NCBI RefSeq assembly: GCF_024734075.1
Contig: NZ_CP102850.1
Location: 496,001 to 560,000, forward strand
From: Gordonia mangrovi
GTDB lineage: Bacteria > Actinomycetota > Actinomycetes > Mycobacteriales > Mycobacteriaceae
Direction of reading: 5' to 3'
Length of the DNA stretch: 64,000 bases
Both the position numbers and the translations under genes were made by a program. Under the pieces are notes generated by a model that did no database searches, had not been told where the DNA came from, and saw nothing but the letters and a program-made list of their open reading frames with translations. Positions within the stretch are counted from its first letter, which is position 1. Each line of letters opens with the position of its first letter. This document shows positions 8,966 to 16,731 of the stretch, piece after piece.

Positions 8966-9040
8966 ATGGGCAAGCGCGGACGCAAGAAGCGCGCTCGTAA
9001 GAAGAACGCTGCCAACCACGGCAAGCGTCCCAACTCCTGA
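8966..9040 (+). CDS. Ribosomal protein bL37 (24 residues)
   Basis: A very short gene with a perfect AAGGAGGT ribosome site (8953-8960) five bases before ATG. It encodes 24 residues, extremely basic, beginning MGKRGRKKRARKK and ending ANHGKRPNS. This matches the actinobacterial large-subunit protein bL37 first seen in mycobacterial ribosome structures. It is divergent from the TB7.3 gene and ends before a very strong terminator. Because of its size it is easily missed by gene callers. Confidence 0.9.
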   Translation: MGKRGRKKRARKKNAANHGKRPNS

Positions 9041-9088
9041 GTTTCGACTCGGGTAGCGAGCTTGATCAGGGTTAGGCGACGGCTTCGC

Positions 9089-9192
9089 GTCGAGAGAACC
9101 CGGAAAAACGCCGAGAGCATCCACTGTTGGCACGGAGAGTGACTTCTCAGTGCGGGGTGGATGCTCTCGGCGTTTTTCCGGGTTCTCTCGAC
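9089..9192. terminator. 36-bp perfect inverted repeat, bidirectional terminator
   Basis: Bases 9089-9124 and 9157-9192 are exact reverse complements over 36 bp, around a 32-base loop. Nested in it is a textbook terminator on each strand: a 15-bp stem from GCCGAGAGCATCCAC and its complement, followed by GTTTTT. It stands between the convergent bL37 and rshA genes and should stop transcription from both sides. The additional 15 outer paired bases are more than termination needs. Confidence 0.9.
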
Positions 9193-9235
9193 CGCCGTGG
9201 GCAGGTGACGGCGCGGATGGCACCGGGCCTGCGGC

Positions 9236-9547
9236 CTACTCCGGGCCCGCCTCCCGCACGATGACGGTGCGCCGGATCTCGACGCGCAAGCGCTCACGCA
9301 ATCCCTCGGGGGCGTGGTCACCGCCGCATTTGCGATTGACCAGGGTCTTCATCTGCTGCTCGATGCCGTAGTGCGCAAAGCACGACGGGCAGTTGTCGAG
9401 GTGCTCCTGCAGACGCGACCGGGCGTCGGTGTCGCATTCGTCGTCGAGGAGCAGCCAGACGTCGGCGATCACCGCGGAGCAGTCGAGTTCGACGAACTCC
9501 GGGTCCATGTCTCCGCTCCCCTGCGTGCCACGGTGTGCGTCGCTCAT
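9236..9547 (-). CDS. rshA: Zinc-binding anti-sigma factor RshA
   Basis: 103 residues with the ZAS anti-sigma motif H-x3-C-x2-C (HLDNCPSC, H49, C53, C56) plus C23. The family holds its sigma factor under reducing conditions and releases it when the cysteines form disulfides. The ATG overlaps the sigH stop in ATGA, so the two are translationally coupled. An internal start at MDPEFVEL (9508) is also possible. Gene order with sigH matches M. tuberculosis Rv3221A. Confidence 0.92.
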   Translation of the reverse strand: MSDAHRGTQGSGDMDPEFVELDCSAVIADVWLLLDDECDTDARSRLQEHLDNCPSCFAHYGIEQQMKTLVNRKCGGDHAPEGLRERLRVEIRRTVIVREAGPE

Positions 9548-10431
9548 CGGGCCACCCCGCTCTCCTTGTTGCGGGCCGCCCGGTTGAAGCCGCGTTCGCG
9601 GGCGACGTCGGCGAGCAGATCACGCAACTGGCGGCGGCCACGATGCAGACGGGACATGACGGTTCCGATCGGCGTGTCCATGATCTCGGCGATCTCCTTG
9701 TAGGGCAGCCCTTCGACGTCGGCGTAGTACACCGCCATGCGGAAGTCCTCGGGGAGTTCCTGCAGGGCGGCCTTGATGTCGTCGTCGGGCAGGGCCTCGA
9801 GTGCCTCGATCTCCGCCGAACGCAGTCCGGTCGACGAGTGCTCGGCGGTGGCCGCCAACTGCCAGTCGGTGATCTCGTCGGTGGGATACTGCGCGGGCTG
9901 TCGCTGCTTCTTGCGATATCCGTTGATGTAGGTGTTGGTCAGGATGCGATACAGCCACGCCTTGAGGTTGGTGCCCTCACGGAAGGAGGAGAAGGCCGAG
10001 AACGCCTTCACGTAGGTCTCCTGCACCAGGTCTTCGGCATCGGCCGGATTGCGGGTCATCCGCAGGGCGGCACCGTACATCTGATCGAGCAGCGGCAGCG
10101 CATCGCGCTCGAAACGATCAGTCAACGCCTCTGGTGACTCGGCGGGATCGGCTCGGCGCGGAGCCTGCGACCCGACCCCGGAATCAGGCGTCGGGTTCGC
10201 TTCGGACGCGGCGGCGGGCGACTGATCCCGCGACTCGGGTTCGGCCACTACGATCCCTTCGGTGACGGCATTCGAGGGGGCCCACGTCGGTGCCCGCAGC
10301 ACCCATCGGGTGTCCGGGACGACGATCCCACTGTCGGACCAGTTTACCGATGCCGCGGCGGGCGCGGCGCCCGGCTGGGATGCTGACTCGTGAACCGCGT
10401 TGGTGGGTTCGACCAGACCGGTGCTACTCAT
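9544..10431 (-). CDS. sigH: ECF sigma factor SigH with long N-terminal extension
   Basis: The C-terminal ~200 residues contain sigma2 ([34 protein letters not shown]) and sigma4 ([23 protein letters not shown]) and agree closely with SigH/SigR, the thiol-stress sigma factors that control thioredoxin and related genes. The start [11 protein letters not shown] at 10431 gives 295 residues, about 80 more than M. tuberculosis SigH; the extra part is Ala/Pro/Ser-rich and looks disordered. Unprocessed N-terminal forms are known for SigR of Streptomyces, so the extension may matter. A SigH-type promoter lies upstream, so autoregulation is likely. Confidence 0.92.
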   Translation of the reverse strand: MSSTGLVEPTNAVHESASQPGAAPAAASVNWSDSGIVVPDTRWVLRAPTWAPSNAVTEGIVVAEPESRDQSPAAASEANPTPDSGVGSQAPRRADPAESPEALTDRFERDALPLLDQMYGAALRMTRNPADAEDLVQETYVKAFSAFSSFREGTNLKAWLYRILTNTYINGYRKKQRQPAQYPTDEITDWQLAATAEHSSTGLRSAEIEALEALPDDDIKAALQELPEDFRMAVYYADVEGLPYKEIAEIMDTPIGTVMSRLHRGRRQLRDLLADVARERGFNRAARNKESGVAR

Positions 10432-10518
10432 GTTGGCTGTTCGACCTTCCGTGTGAGTCGGGAACCTACAGGTGACGAGCCGCGCTCGATGGGTGCGGGC
10501 GTCGTCGTCACATCCGTC

Positions 10519-10544
10519 AACAGCGTGTCCACGGCAAATGTTCC
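10519..10544 (-). promoter_or_regulatory. SigH/SigR-type autoregulatory promoter of sigH
   Basis: Read on the minus strand, GGAAC (10544-10540), 18 bases, then GTT (10521-10519) matches the SigH/SigR consensus GGAAY-N18/19-GTT. It lies ~90 bases before the sigH start, leaving an ~80-base leader. It fits the known self-activation of this sigma factor. Confidence 0.75.
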
Positions 10545-10592
10545 GAGCGATGTAAGGATCCCGCAGCACAGTCAGCAGAACGGAGCGAGACG

Positions 10593-11090
10593 ATGGCCGC
10601 AACGCCGGCGGTGACCGCGCTCGAACGCGCAGGTATCACCCACAGCGTGCACCGCTACACACACGACAAGAACAGCGACGCGTACGGGGCCGAGGCGGTC
10701 GCTGCCCTCACCGACACTCTCGGGATCAGTCCTGAACAGGTCTTCAAGACCTTGGTGATCGATCTCGGCGGCCAACTGGCAGTCGCTGTGGTGCCGGTAC
10801 CACGGCGCCTCTCGCTGAAAGCGGCGGCGGCGGCATTGGCCGATGTCGCACCGGGCTCGTCGAAGGCGGCGATGGCGGCCGAGAAGGCGGTCACCCGCTC
10901 GACCGGTTACGTCTTCGGCGGGGTGTCACCGCTCGGTCAGCGCACGGCGTTGCCCACGGTCGTGGATCGATCCGCGCTCGACTGGTCGACGGTGTACTGC
11001 AGTGCCGGTCGGCGAGGGATGGAGATCGGACTCGCGCCCGGGGACCTCGTCGCAGCCACGAAAGCGGTCACCGCGGACATCGCGGTGTAA
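10593..11090 (+). CDS. ybaK: YbaK/EbsC Cys-tRNA(Pro) deacylase
   Basis: 165 residues with the YbaK fold signature: [10 protein letters not shown], the catalytic-region Lys and the GGVSPLGQR loop near residue 110. YbaK hydrolyses Cys-tRNA(Pro), correcting prolyl-tRNA synthetase mischarging. The ATG follows GGAGCGAG. It is divergent from sigH with ~160 bp between starts, so the two share a control region. A large hairpin follows the stop codon. Confidence 0.9.
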   Translation: MAATPAVTALERAGITHSVHRYTHDKNSDAYGAEAVAALTDTLGISPEQVFKTLVIDLGGQLAVAVVPVPRRLSLKAAAAALADVAPGSSKAAMAAEKAVTRSTGYVFGGVSPLGQRTALPTVVDRSALDWSTVYCSAGRRGMEIGLAPGDLVAATKAVTADIAV

Positions 11091-11108
11091 GGGATCGCGG
11101 TATGAGGG

Positions 11109-11180
11109 ACAGCCACCCCGGTTCGCCGACACCACCTTCCTTCCGATGCAAGGTGGTGTTGGGCGAACCGGGGTGGCTGT
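11109..11180. terminator. 29-bp hairpin after ybaK
   Basis: A 19-bp perfect outer stem (11109-11127 with 11162-11180) and a 10-bp inner stem (11129-11138 with 11150-11159) are separated by a 1x2 internal loop and closed by 11 bases. There is no U-tract. It lies between two co-directional genes, so it could be a terminator of ybaK or a structured leader of the SRAP gene. Confidence 0.6.
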
Positions 11181-11235
11181 GTCAGCGGTGTCGTGTCATG
11201 GGTCCGTGTCGAGAGTTCGTGCCAGCATGGAGACC

Positions 11236-12063
11236 ATGTGCGGACGATATGCGGTGACCACCGACCCGGCGAAACTCGCCGCGGAGATCGATGCGATCAA
11301 CGAGGTACCGGTCCCCCTCGACCCGGCGGCCAAGGACGGCACGGCGGGCGACGAACCGGCGAACGACGAATCCGCGGATGGGCGCCCAGTGCCGGCCGAA
11401 CGCAGCACCTCCGGTCGATCGCCCGGCCCGAACTACAACGTCGCCCCCACCACCACGGTGATGACCGTGGTCCGGCGCCACTCGGCCGACGACCCCGACG
11501 ACGACCCGGCGCTGCGTATCCGGGCGATGCGCTGGGGTCTGGTCCCGCCGTGGGCCAAAGAAGTCGGCAAGGGTCCGCTGCTGTTCAACGCCCGTGCGGA
11601 GAGCGCCGCGGAGAAGAGTTCCTTTCGCTCGTCGGTGAAGTCCAAGCGGTGTCTGGTGCCGATGGACGGCTGGTACGAGTGGAAGAAGGGTCCCGCCGAC
11701 GCCAAGGGCAAACCGACCAAGGTGCCCTTCTTCATGTCCCCGCACGACGGGACACGCCTGTTCATGGCCGGCCTGTGGTCGGTGTGGCGACCCAAGGACG
11801 CTGCGCGGGACAACCCGCCCTTGCTCAGCTGCTCTATCCTCACCACCGACGCCGTCGGCCATCTGCGCGATGTCCACGACCGCATGCCGTTGATCATGCC
11901 GTTCGAGAACTGGGGTCCGTGGCTCGATCCGGACCATACGGCGCCACACGATTTGTTCTCGCCGCCGAGCGAGGCGATCGCCGAGGCGATCGACATCCGC
12001 GAGGTGGCCCCGCTGGTCAACCGGGTCGCCAACAACGGACCGGAGCTGCTGGAACCGGTGTGA
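11236..12063 (+). CDS. SRAP (YedK/HMCES) abasic-site DNA-protein crosslink protein
   Basis: 275 residues beginning MCGRY: after Met removal the Cys becomes N-terminal and forms a thiazolidine with abasic DNA. Other family marks are NYNVAPTT, RWGLVPPWAK, NARAES, CLVPMDGWYEW and the HDRMPLIM segment with the catalytic His. The start at 11236 was preferred over 11227 because Cys2 must be exposed. Between residues ~20 and 60 there is an unusual acidic, Pro/Ala-rich insertion ahead of NYNVAPTT. M. tuberculosis has the equivalent (Rv3226c) in this neighbourhood. Confidence 0.93.
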   Translation: MCGRYAVTTDPAKLAAEIDAINEVPVPLDPAAKDGTAGDEPANDESADGRPVPAERSTSGRSPGPNYNVAPTTTVMTVVRRHSADDPDDDPALRIRAMRWGLVPPWAKEVGKGPLLFNARAESAAEKSSFRSSVKSKRCLVPMDGWYEWKKGPADAKGKPTKVPFFMSPHDGTRLFMAGLWSVWRPKDAARDNPPLLSCSILTTDAVGHLRDVHDRMPLIMPFENWGPWLDPDHTAPHDLFSPPSEAIAEAIDIREVAPLVNRVANNGPELLEPV

Positions 12064-12102
12064 CCGAGCGCCGGCCGCCGAGCCAGAGCCGGCGACCGCA
12101 GA

Positions 12103-13131
12103 TCAGTCGGGAACGAGTACCGCGGCGCCGTCGAACCGGCCCGCCTTCAGGTCGGCGAGCGCCTCATCCGCGGCCGACAGCGGATAGGGGTGCGTCGTCG
12201 CGCGGACGCCGTGGCGTGCGGCGAGCGTGAGGAACTCCCGGCCATCACCCCTGGTGTTCGCGGTGACCGAGCGGATCTCCTTCTCATAGAACACTTCTCG
12301 TTCATAGTTCAACGGCGGGATGTCGCTCAGGTGGATACCGGCGATGGACAGGATGCCACCGCGGTCGAGGGCTCGCATGGCGACCGGCACCAGTTCCCCC
12401 ACCGGCGCGAACGTGATGGCGGCGTCCAGCGGTTCCGGTGGCACGGCATCGGCGGCGCCCACCGACGCCGCCCCCAGGCGCCGCGCCAGCTCCCGGGATT
12501 GTTCTCCCCGGGTCATCACGTGCACGCGAGCCCCCATCGCGATCGCGACCTGCGCACACAGGTGGGCGCTGCCACCGAACCCATAGAGACCCAGGCGGGG
12601 CGGGATCGCGAAACCGAATTCCGCTGTGGGATCGGGCCGACTCGCCCGTTTGAGAGCGCGATATCCGATGATGCCGGCACACAGCAGCGGCGCCGCGTCG
12701 ACGCTGTCGAGACCCGACGGCAGCGGGTAGGCGAACGCCGCGGGCACCGTGGTGAACTCGGCGTAGCCGCCGTCGTGGTCCCACCCCGTGTATGACGAAG
12801 CCGGGCAGAGGTTCTCGTCGCCCCGGCGACAGTAGGCACAGGTACCGTCGGTGCGGTGCAGCCAGGCCACGCCGACGCGGTCGCCGATGCCGAAGCCCGA
12901 GACGTCCCCGCCCAGGCCGGCCACCTCCCCGACCACTTCGTGGCCGGGTGTCACCCGTTCGCGGTGCACCGGCAGATCGCCCTCGGCCACATGCAGATCG
13001 GTACGGCACACACCACATGCGAGCACACGAACCAGCAGTTCGTCGTCACCCACATTCGGCGGGTCCTTATCGACGAACCGTAGTGGCCGGTCCTCGATCG
13101 GCGCCGGAGCGCTCACTTCCCACGCACGCAT
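12103..13131 (-). CDS. Zinc-dependent alcohol dehydrogenase
   Basis: 342 residues of the medium-chain dehydrogenase family. Catalytic zinc ligands are visible in [15 protein letters not shown] and [10 protein letters not shown], and four structural-zinc cysteines in [12 protein letters not shown] plus the preceding loop. The nucleotide fold has [16 protein letters not shown]. It resembles AdhA of mycobacteria (Rv1862). The stop of the monooxygenase gene lies 68 bp upstream on the same strand, so the two may form an operon in which this enzyme supplies or removes carbonyl compounds. Confidence 0.88.
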   Translation of the reverse strand: MRAWEVSAPAPIEDRPLRFVDKDPPNVGDDELLVRVLACGVCRTDLHVAEGDLPVHRERVTPGHEVVGEVAGLGGDVSGFGIGDRVGVAWLHRTDGTCAYCRRGDENLCPASSYTGWDHDGGYAEFTTVPAAFAYPLPSGLDSVDAAPLLCAGIIGYRALKRASRPDPTAEFGFAIPPRLGLYGFGGSAHLCAQVAIAMGARVHVMTRGEQSRELARRLGAASVGAADAVPPEPLDAAITFAPVGELVPVAMRALDRGGILSIAGIHLSDIPPLNYEREVFYEKEIRSVTANTRGDGREFLTLAARHGVRATTHPYPLSAADEALADLKAGRFDGAAVLVPD

Positions 13132-13199
13132 GGAACAAGGATATGGCGGTTCTGCTGTCTCGTGCGTGCTGTTACGTGGGGTGATCCCCGCTCAGCAGA

Positions 13200-14699
13200 T
13201 CAGCTGTACACGTAGTCGTCGAGCGGATACCGATCCATCTCGCGTTGCGTTGCGAGGGTGGAGCTCGGCCGCAACAGCGCCGCCTCACCGTGCTGATTGA
13301 AGTAGTAGCTGCGCGCCGACGAACAGTCACCGTTGTAGAACACCGACGATCCCAGCTTCTCGGTCACCCGCGCCAGGAATTCTGCGTTGGCCTGCTCGGT
13401 CACCTCGAAGGTCGTGGCCGAGCGCCGACGCAGCTCACCGAACAGCCGCCGGATGTGCGTCATCTGACCTTCGATCGTCGTGAAGTACGACAGCCCGCTG
13501 TAGGAGTACGGGCTGTTGAGCGACAACAGGTTGGGGAACCGCGGCATTGCGATGCCCTCGTATGCCTGAAATCGGTTCGCCCGCCACCACTCACCGAGAT
13601 CGCGGCCCCCGCGCCCGACGATGCGGAATGCCGGGAAGTTGGCTTCCCAGAGGTCGAAGCCGGTGGCGAGGACCAGGGCGTCGACCTCGATGCGTTCACC
13701 ATCGACGGTGACGATGGCGTCCGGCTCCAACCGATCGATCGAACTCGTCTCGAGCGAGACGTGCCGATCGTTGAAGGCACGCAGGTAGCTGTTGGAGAAC
13801 GTCGGCCGTTTGCAGCCGAAATCGTAGCTCGGGGTCAGGGCGCGCCGGGTGCGCCGATCGCGGACCTGCGCCCGCAGGTGTGCACGCGCCAACATCTCGG
13901 CCCCCCGGTTGCCGACCCTGAACTGCTTGAAGTGCAGTACCCCGAACACCATCAGCGCCTCGAGGGCTGTGGTGTTGATCAGCCGGGCGATGCGCTGGGT
14001 GGCCGGCACCCGGGCGAAGATCCTCTGCACCGGCCTCGGGATGGGGAAGTCGAGTTTGGGCACCACCCAGATCGGCGTGCGCTGGAATACGGTGAGAGTT
14101 CTTGCTCGGCGAGCGATCTCGGGGACCAGCTGGACCGCGGTGGCGCCGGTACCGACGATCGCGACGCGCTCGCCGGCGAAGTCGTGGCCGTCGTCCCACG
14201 CGGCGGTGTGGATGATCGTGCCGCCGAACGCGTCGAGGCCGGGAAAGTCGGGGGTGTGCGGCTGGGAGAGGAATCCGGTGGCCGTGACGAGGTATCGGCA
14301 GGTCCGCGTCGCACCGTCGTCGGTGCCCACCCGCCACAGATTGTCGTGCTCCTCCCACTGCGCGTGGGTCACCGCGGTGGCGAACTCCATGTGGCGCTTG
14401 AGGTCGTAGGTGTCGGCGACATGTTCGGCGTACCGCTTGAGTTCGGCTCCCGGGGCGAACAGTCGTGACCAGTACGGGTTGGGTTCGAACGAGTACGAGT
14501 AGGTGACCGAGGCGATGTCGACGGCCAGGCCCGGATAGTGGTTGACGTGCCAGGTGCCGCCGAGATCCCGTTCGCGTTCGAGGATAGCGATGTTCTCGAC
14601 ACCGAGGCGCTTGAACTCGATCCCGGCGCCCAGGCCACCGAAACCCGCACCGACGATCACCACGTCGTGGTCGGGCTGCGTCGTCCCCGCCACCGCCAT
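13200..14699 (-). CDS. Baeyer-Villiger-type flavin monooxygenase
   Basis: 499 residues with an N-terminal FAD Rossmann motif (GAGFGGLG), the BVMO fingerprint FxGxxxHxxxW seen as FGGTIIHTAAW, and a second NADPH fold (GTGATAVQLVPEI). Such enzymes insert oxygen next to a ketone or oxidise N/S atoms. The start MAVAGTTQ was chosen because a GAGGGGG ribosome site lies seven bases upstream; the open frame extends 50 codons further without family similarity. It is probably transcribed with the zinc alcohol dehydrogenase and is divergent from a globin. The substrate is not deducible. Confidence 0.88.
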   Translation of the reverse strand: MAVAGTTQPDHDVVIVGAGFGGLGAGIEFKRLGVENIAILERERDLGGTWHVNHYPGLAVDIASVTYSYSFEPNPYWSRLFAPGAELKRYAEHVADTYDLKRHMEFATAVTHAQWEEHDNLWRVGTDDGATRTCRYLVTATGFLSQPHTPDFPGLDAFGGTIIHTAAWDDGHDFAGERVAIVGTGATAVQLVPEIARRARTLTVFQRTPIWVVPKLDFPIPRPVQRIFARVPATQRIARLINTTALEALMVFGVLHFKQFRVGNRGAEMLARAHLRAQVRDRRTRRALTPSYDFGCKRPTFSNSYLRAFNDRHVSLETSSIDRLEPDAIVTVDGERIEVDALVLATGFDLWEANFPAFRIVGRGGRDLGEWWRANRFQAYEGIAMPRFPNLLSLNSPYSYSGLSYFTTIEGQMTHIRRLFGELRRRSATTFEVTEQANAEFLARVTEKLGSSVFYNGDCSSARSYYFNQHGEAALLRPSSTLATQREMDRYPLDDYVYS

Positions 14700-14901
14700 C
14701 CGCACCCCCTCGGGTCGAGTCGTCGATCTGGGCGTGACCATGTGGGTGTTACTGCTGGAAACACTAATCGACGGAGCTGCGCGAGACCAGGCCCCGGCAC
14801 ACATCGGGGCGGCGGCGACTGTGAGGTTGGCGTTACCGTGCCGCGACACCTTGTGCCGCTGCGGTAATTGCCCGGTAACAGCGGTTCACCACCATCGGCC
14901 C

Positions 14902-15324
14902 ATGGACAAGAATCTTCTCGAACGCAGCCTTGCGCTGGTCGACCTTCCCGACGACGGGCTCACCGTCCGGTTCTACGAGGTGCTGTTCGCCCGGTATCCC
15001 GAGGTGCAGCCGATGTTCAGTCGGGGCATGCGCCCGCAGGCGGCGATGTTGCGAACGGCGATCATCGCGGTGATCGATCATCTCGAGGATCCCCAGTGGC
15101 TGGAGTCGACCCTGGGCACGCTCGGTCGTCGGCACGCCGAACTGGGTGTGACCGGGCCGATGTACGGCGCGGTCGCCGAGTGCATGATCGCCGCGATGTC
15201 GGAGATCGGCGGCCCGCGATGGACACCGGAGATGACCGCCGCCTGGACGGAGGCGCTCACCGCGGTCGCGTCGTTGATGATGGCGGCCTATCCCGACGAG
15301 GAGGGCACGTCGGGCGCGGCCTGA
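14902..15324 (+). CDS. Single-domain globin
   Basis: 140 residues with the globin domain of flavohaemoglobins but no reductase part. Visible are FYEVLFARYPE (helix B/C with Tyr at B10), the segment ending MLRTAII (helix E), and RRHAELGV with the proximal F8 His. Proteins of this kind bind O2 or NO and depend on a separate reductase. It is divergent from the flavin monooxygenase with a ~200 bp intergenic region. Confidence 0.82.
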   Translation: MDKNLLERSLALVDLPDDGLTVRFYEVLFARYPEVQPMFSRGMRPQAAMLRTAIIAVIDHLEDPQWLESTLGTLGRRHAELGVTGPMYGAVAECMIAAMSEIGGPRWTPEMTAAWTEALTAVASLMMAAYPDEEGTSGAA

Positions 15325-15456
15325 CTACCCACCGGTCGTCGCGAGTGCTGCCGGGAAGGGGCGCCCGACAACCGGGAGAACCGGACTTTACCGGCGCCGT
15401 CGTCTGGCTCGGCCGACGCGGGGAATACCGCCGGCGGATGCGACGCTGGCACAGTC

Positions 15457-16698
15457 ATGTCGCAGACCGGGCGCAGCCGTATGCAGACGCCCCCAGCCGA
15501 TGAACGAATCGACTCGCGGGGACGATCGTTCGCCGCGGCCGCCCTCGCCTTCGCGGTGGTGATGCTCGGTACGACCCTGCCCACCCCGCTCTACGCCATC
15601 TACTCGGAGCAGCTGGGTTTCGGTGTCCTCACCACCACGGTGATCTTCGCGATCTATGCGGCGGGGGTGATCTTCGCCCTCATCGTCTTCGGACGCTGGT
15701 CCGATGTCGTGGGACGGCGACCGCTGTTGCTCGTCGGCGCGTTGCTGTCGGCGGTGAGCGCCGTGGTGTTCCTCACCGCAGGCCCCGTCTGGCAGCTGAT
15801 GATCGGTCGAATCCTCTCCGGCCTGTCGGCCGGGATCTACGCCGGCGCCGCGACCGCAGCGGTGATCGAACTGGCACCGCCACGGTGGCAGGGCCGCGCG
15901 CCCGCCATCGCCACCGCCGCCAACATCGGGGGCTTGGGGATGGGGCCGCTGATCGCCGGCCTGCTCGCCCAGTTCGCCCCGGCTCCGCTTCGCCTTCCGT
16001 TCGCATTGGATCTGGTGCTGCTGGTGCCGGTGCTCGTCGGCATCTGGTTCATCACCGAACCGGTCGACGTGCGCGCCGACGCGCACCTGAGCCTGCAACG
16101 ACTGTCTGTTCCCGCCGAGGTGCGCGGTGTCTTCCTCCGAGCCGCCATCGCGGCCTTCGCCGGTTTCGCGGTGATGGGCACCTTCACCGGCGTGACGCCG
16201 TCATTCGTGTCGCAGGTCCTCGGCATCAGCAGCCACGCGGTCGCCGGCCTCCTGGTGGCGGTGCTGTTTTTGACCTCGGCATTGACCCAGATCGTCGGTC
16301 GTTCCCAACCCACCGAGCGGTCCTTGATCGTCGGGTGCGCGATCCTGGTCGTCGGTATGGCGGTCTTGGTGGTCGGATTGCTGGTCGCGTCGTTGGTCCT
16401 GCTGTTCATCGGCGCGATCATCAGCGGTGTCGGTCAGGGGCTCTCATTCAGCAAGGGCCTGGCCGCCGTCGTCGCGGCGGCCCCGACCAACCGCCGCGCC
16501 GAGGTCACCTCGACATACTTCGTGGTCGCCTATGTGGCGATCTCGATCCCGATCGTCGGCCAGGGATTCGCCGCGGCCCAGTGGGGCCTGCGCACCGCCG
16601 GCGTCGGCTTCAACATCGCCGTCGGGGTACTCGCCCTCATCGCCCTGGTGCTCACCGTGGTGGCCGTGCGATCCGGGCGGCGACCACGCCAGCGGTAG
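15457..16698 (+). CDS. MFS exporter, 12 helices
   Basis: 413 residues with a ~25-residue polar N-terminus, then hydrophobic segments spaced as in 12-helix MFS proteins. The loop FGRWSDVVGRRPLLL after helix 2 is the MFS motif A (GxLaDrxGrkxxl), and helix 5 has a Gly/Pro-rich motif typical of drug antiporters. The substrate is unknown, with an efflux role likely. It stands alone between the globin and the convergent malQ. Confidence 0.85.
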   Translation: MSQTGRSRMQTPPADERIDSRGRSFAAAALAFAVVMLGTTLPTPLYAIYSEQLGFGVLTTTVIFAIYAAGVIFALIVFGRWSDVVGRRPLLLVGALLSAVSAVVFLTAGPVWQLMIGRILSGLSAGIYAGAATAAVIELAPPRWQGRAPAIATAANIGGLGMGPLIAGLLAQFAPAPLRLPFALDLVLLVPVLVGIWFITEPVDVRADAHLSLQRLSVPAEVRGVFLRAAIAAFAGFAVMGTFTGVTPSFVSQVLGISSHAVAGLLVAVLFLTSALTQIVGRSQPTERSLIVGCAILVVGMAVLVVGLLVASLVLLFIGAIISGVGQGLSFSKGLAAVVAAAPTNRRAEVTSTYFVVAYVAISIPIVGQGFAAAQWGLRTAGVGFNIAVGVLALIALVLTVVAVRSGRRPRQR

Positions 16699-16699
16699 C

Positions 16700-16722
16700 C
16701 ACCGCACCGCACCGCACCGCAC
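16700..16722. repeat. CACCG pentamer repeat
   Basis: Four and a half copies of CACCG sit between the convergent MFS and malQ genes. It is a short array with no obvious function that may vary in copy number. Confidence 0.8.
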
Positions 16723-16731
16723 AAGATGGGA

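Noticed and set aside
16700..16722. CACCG repeats as a functional element
   Set aside because: The array is short and intergenic between converging genes, with no structure beyond simple slippage.
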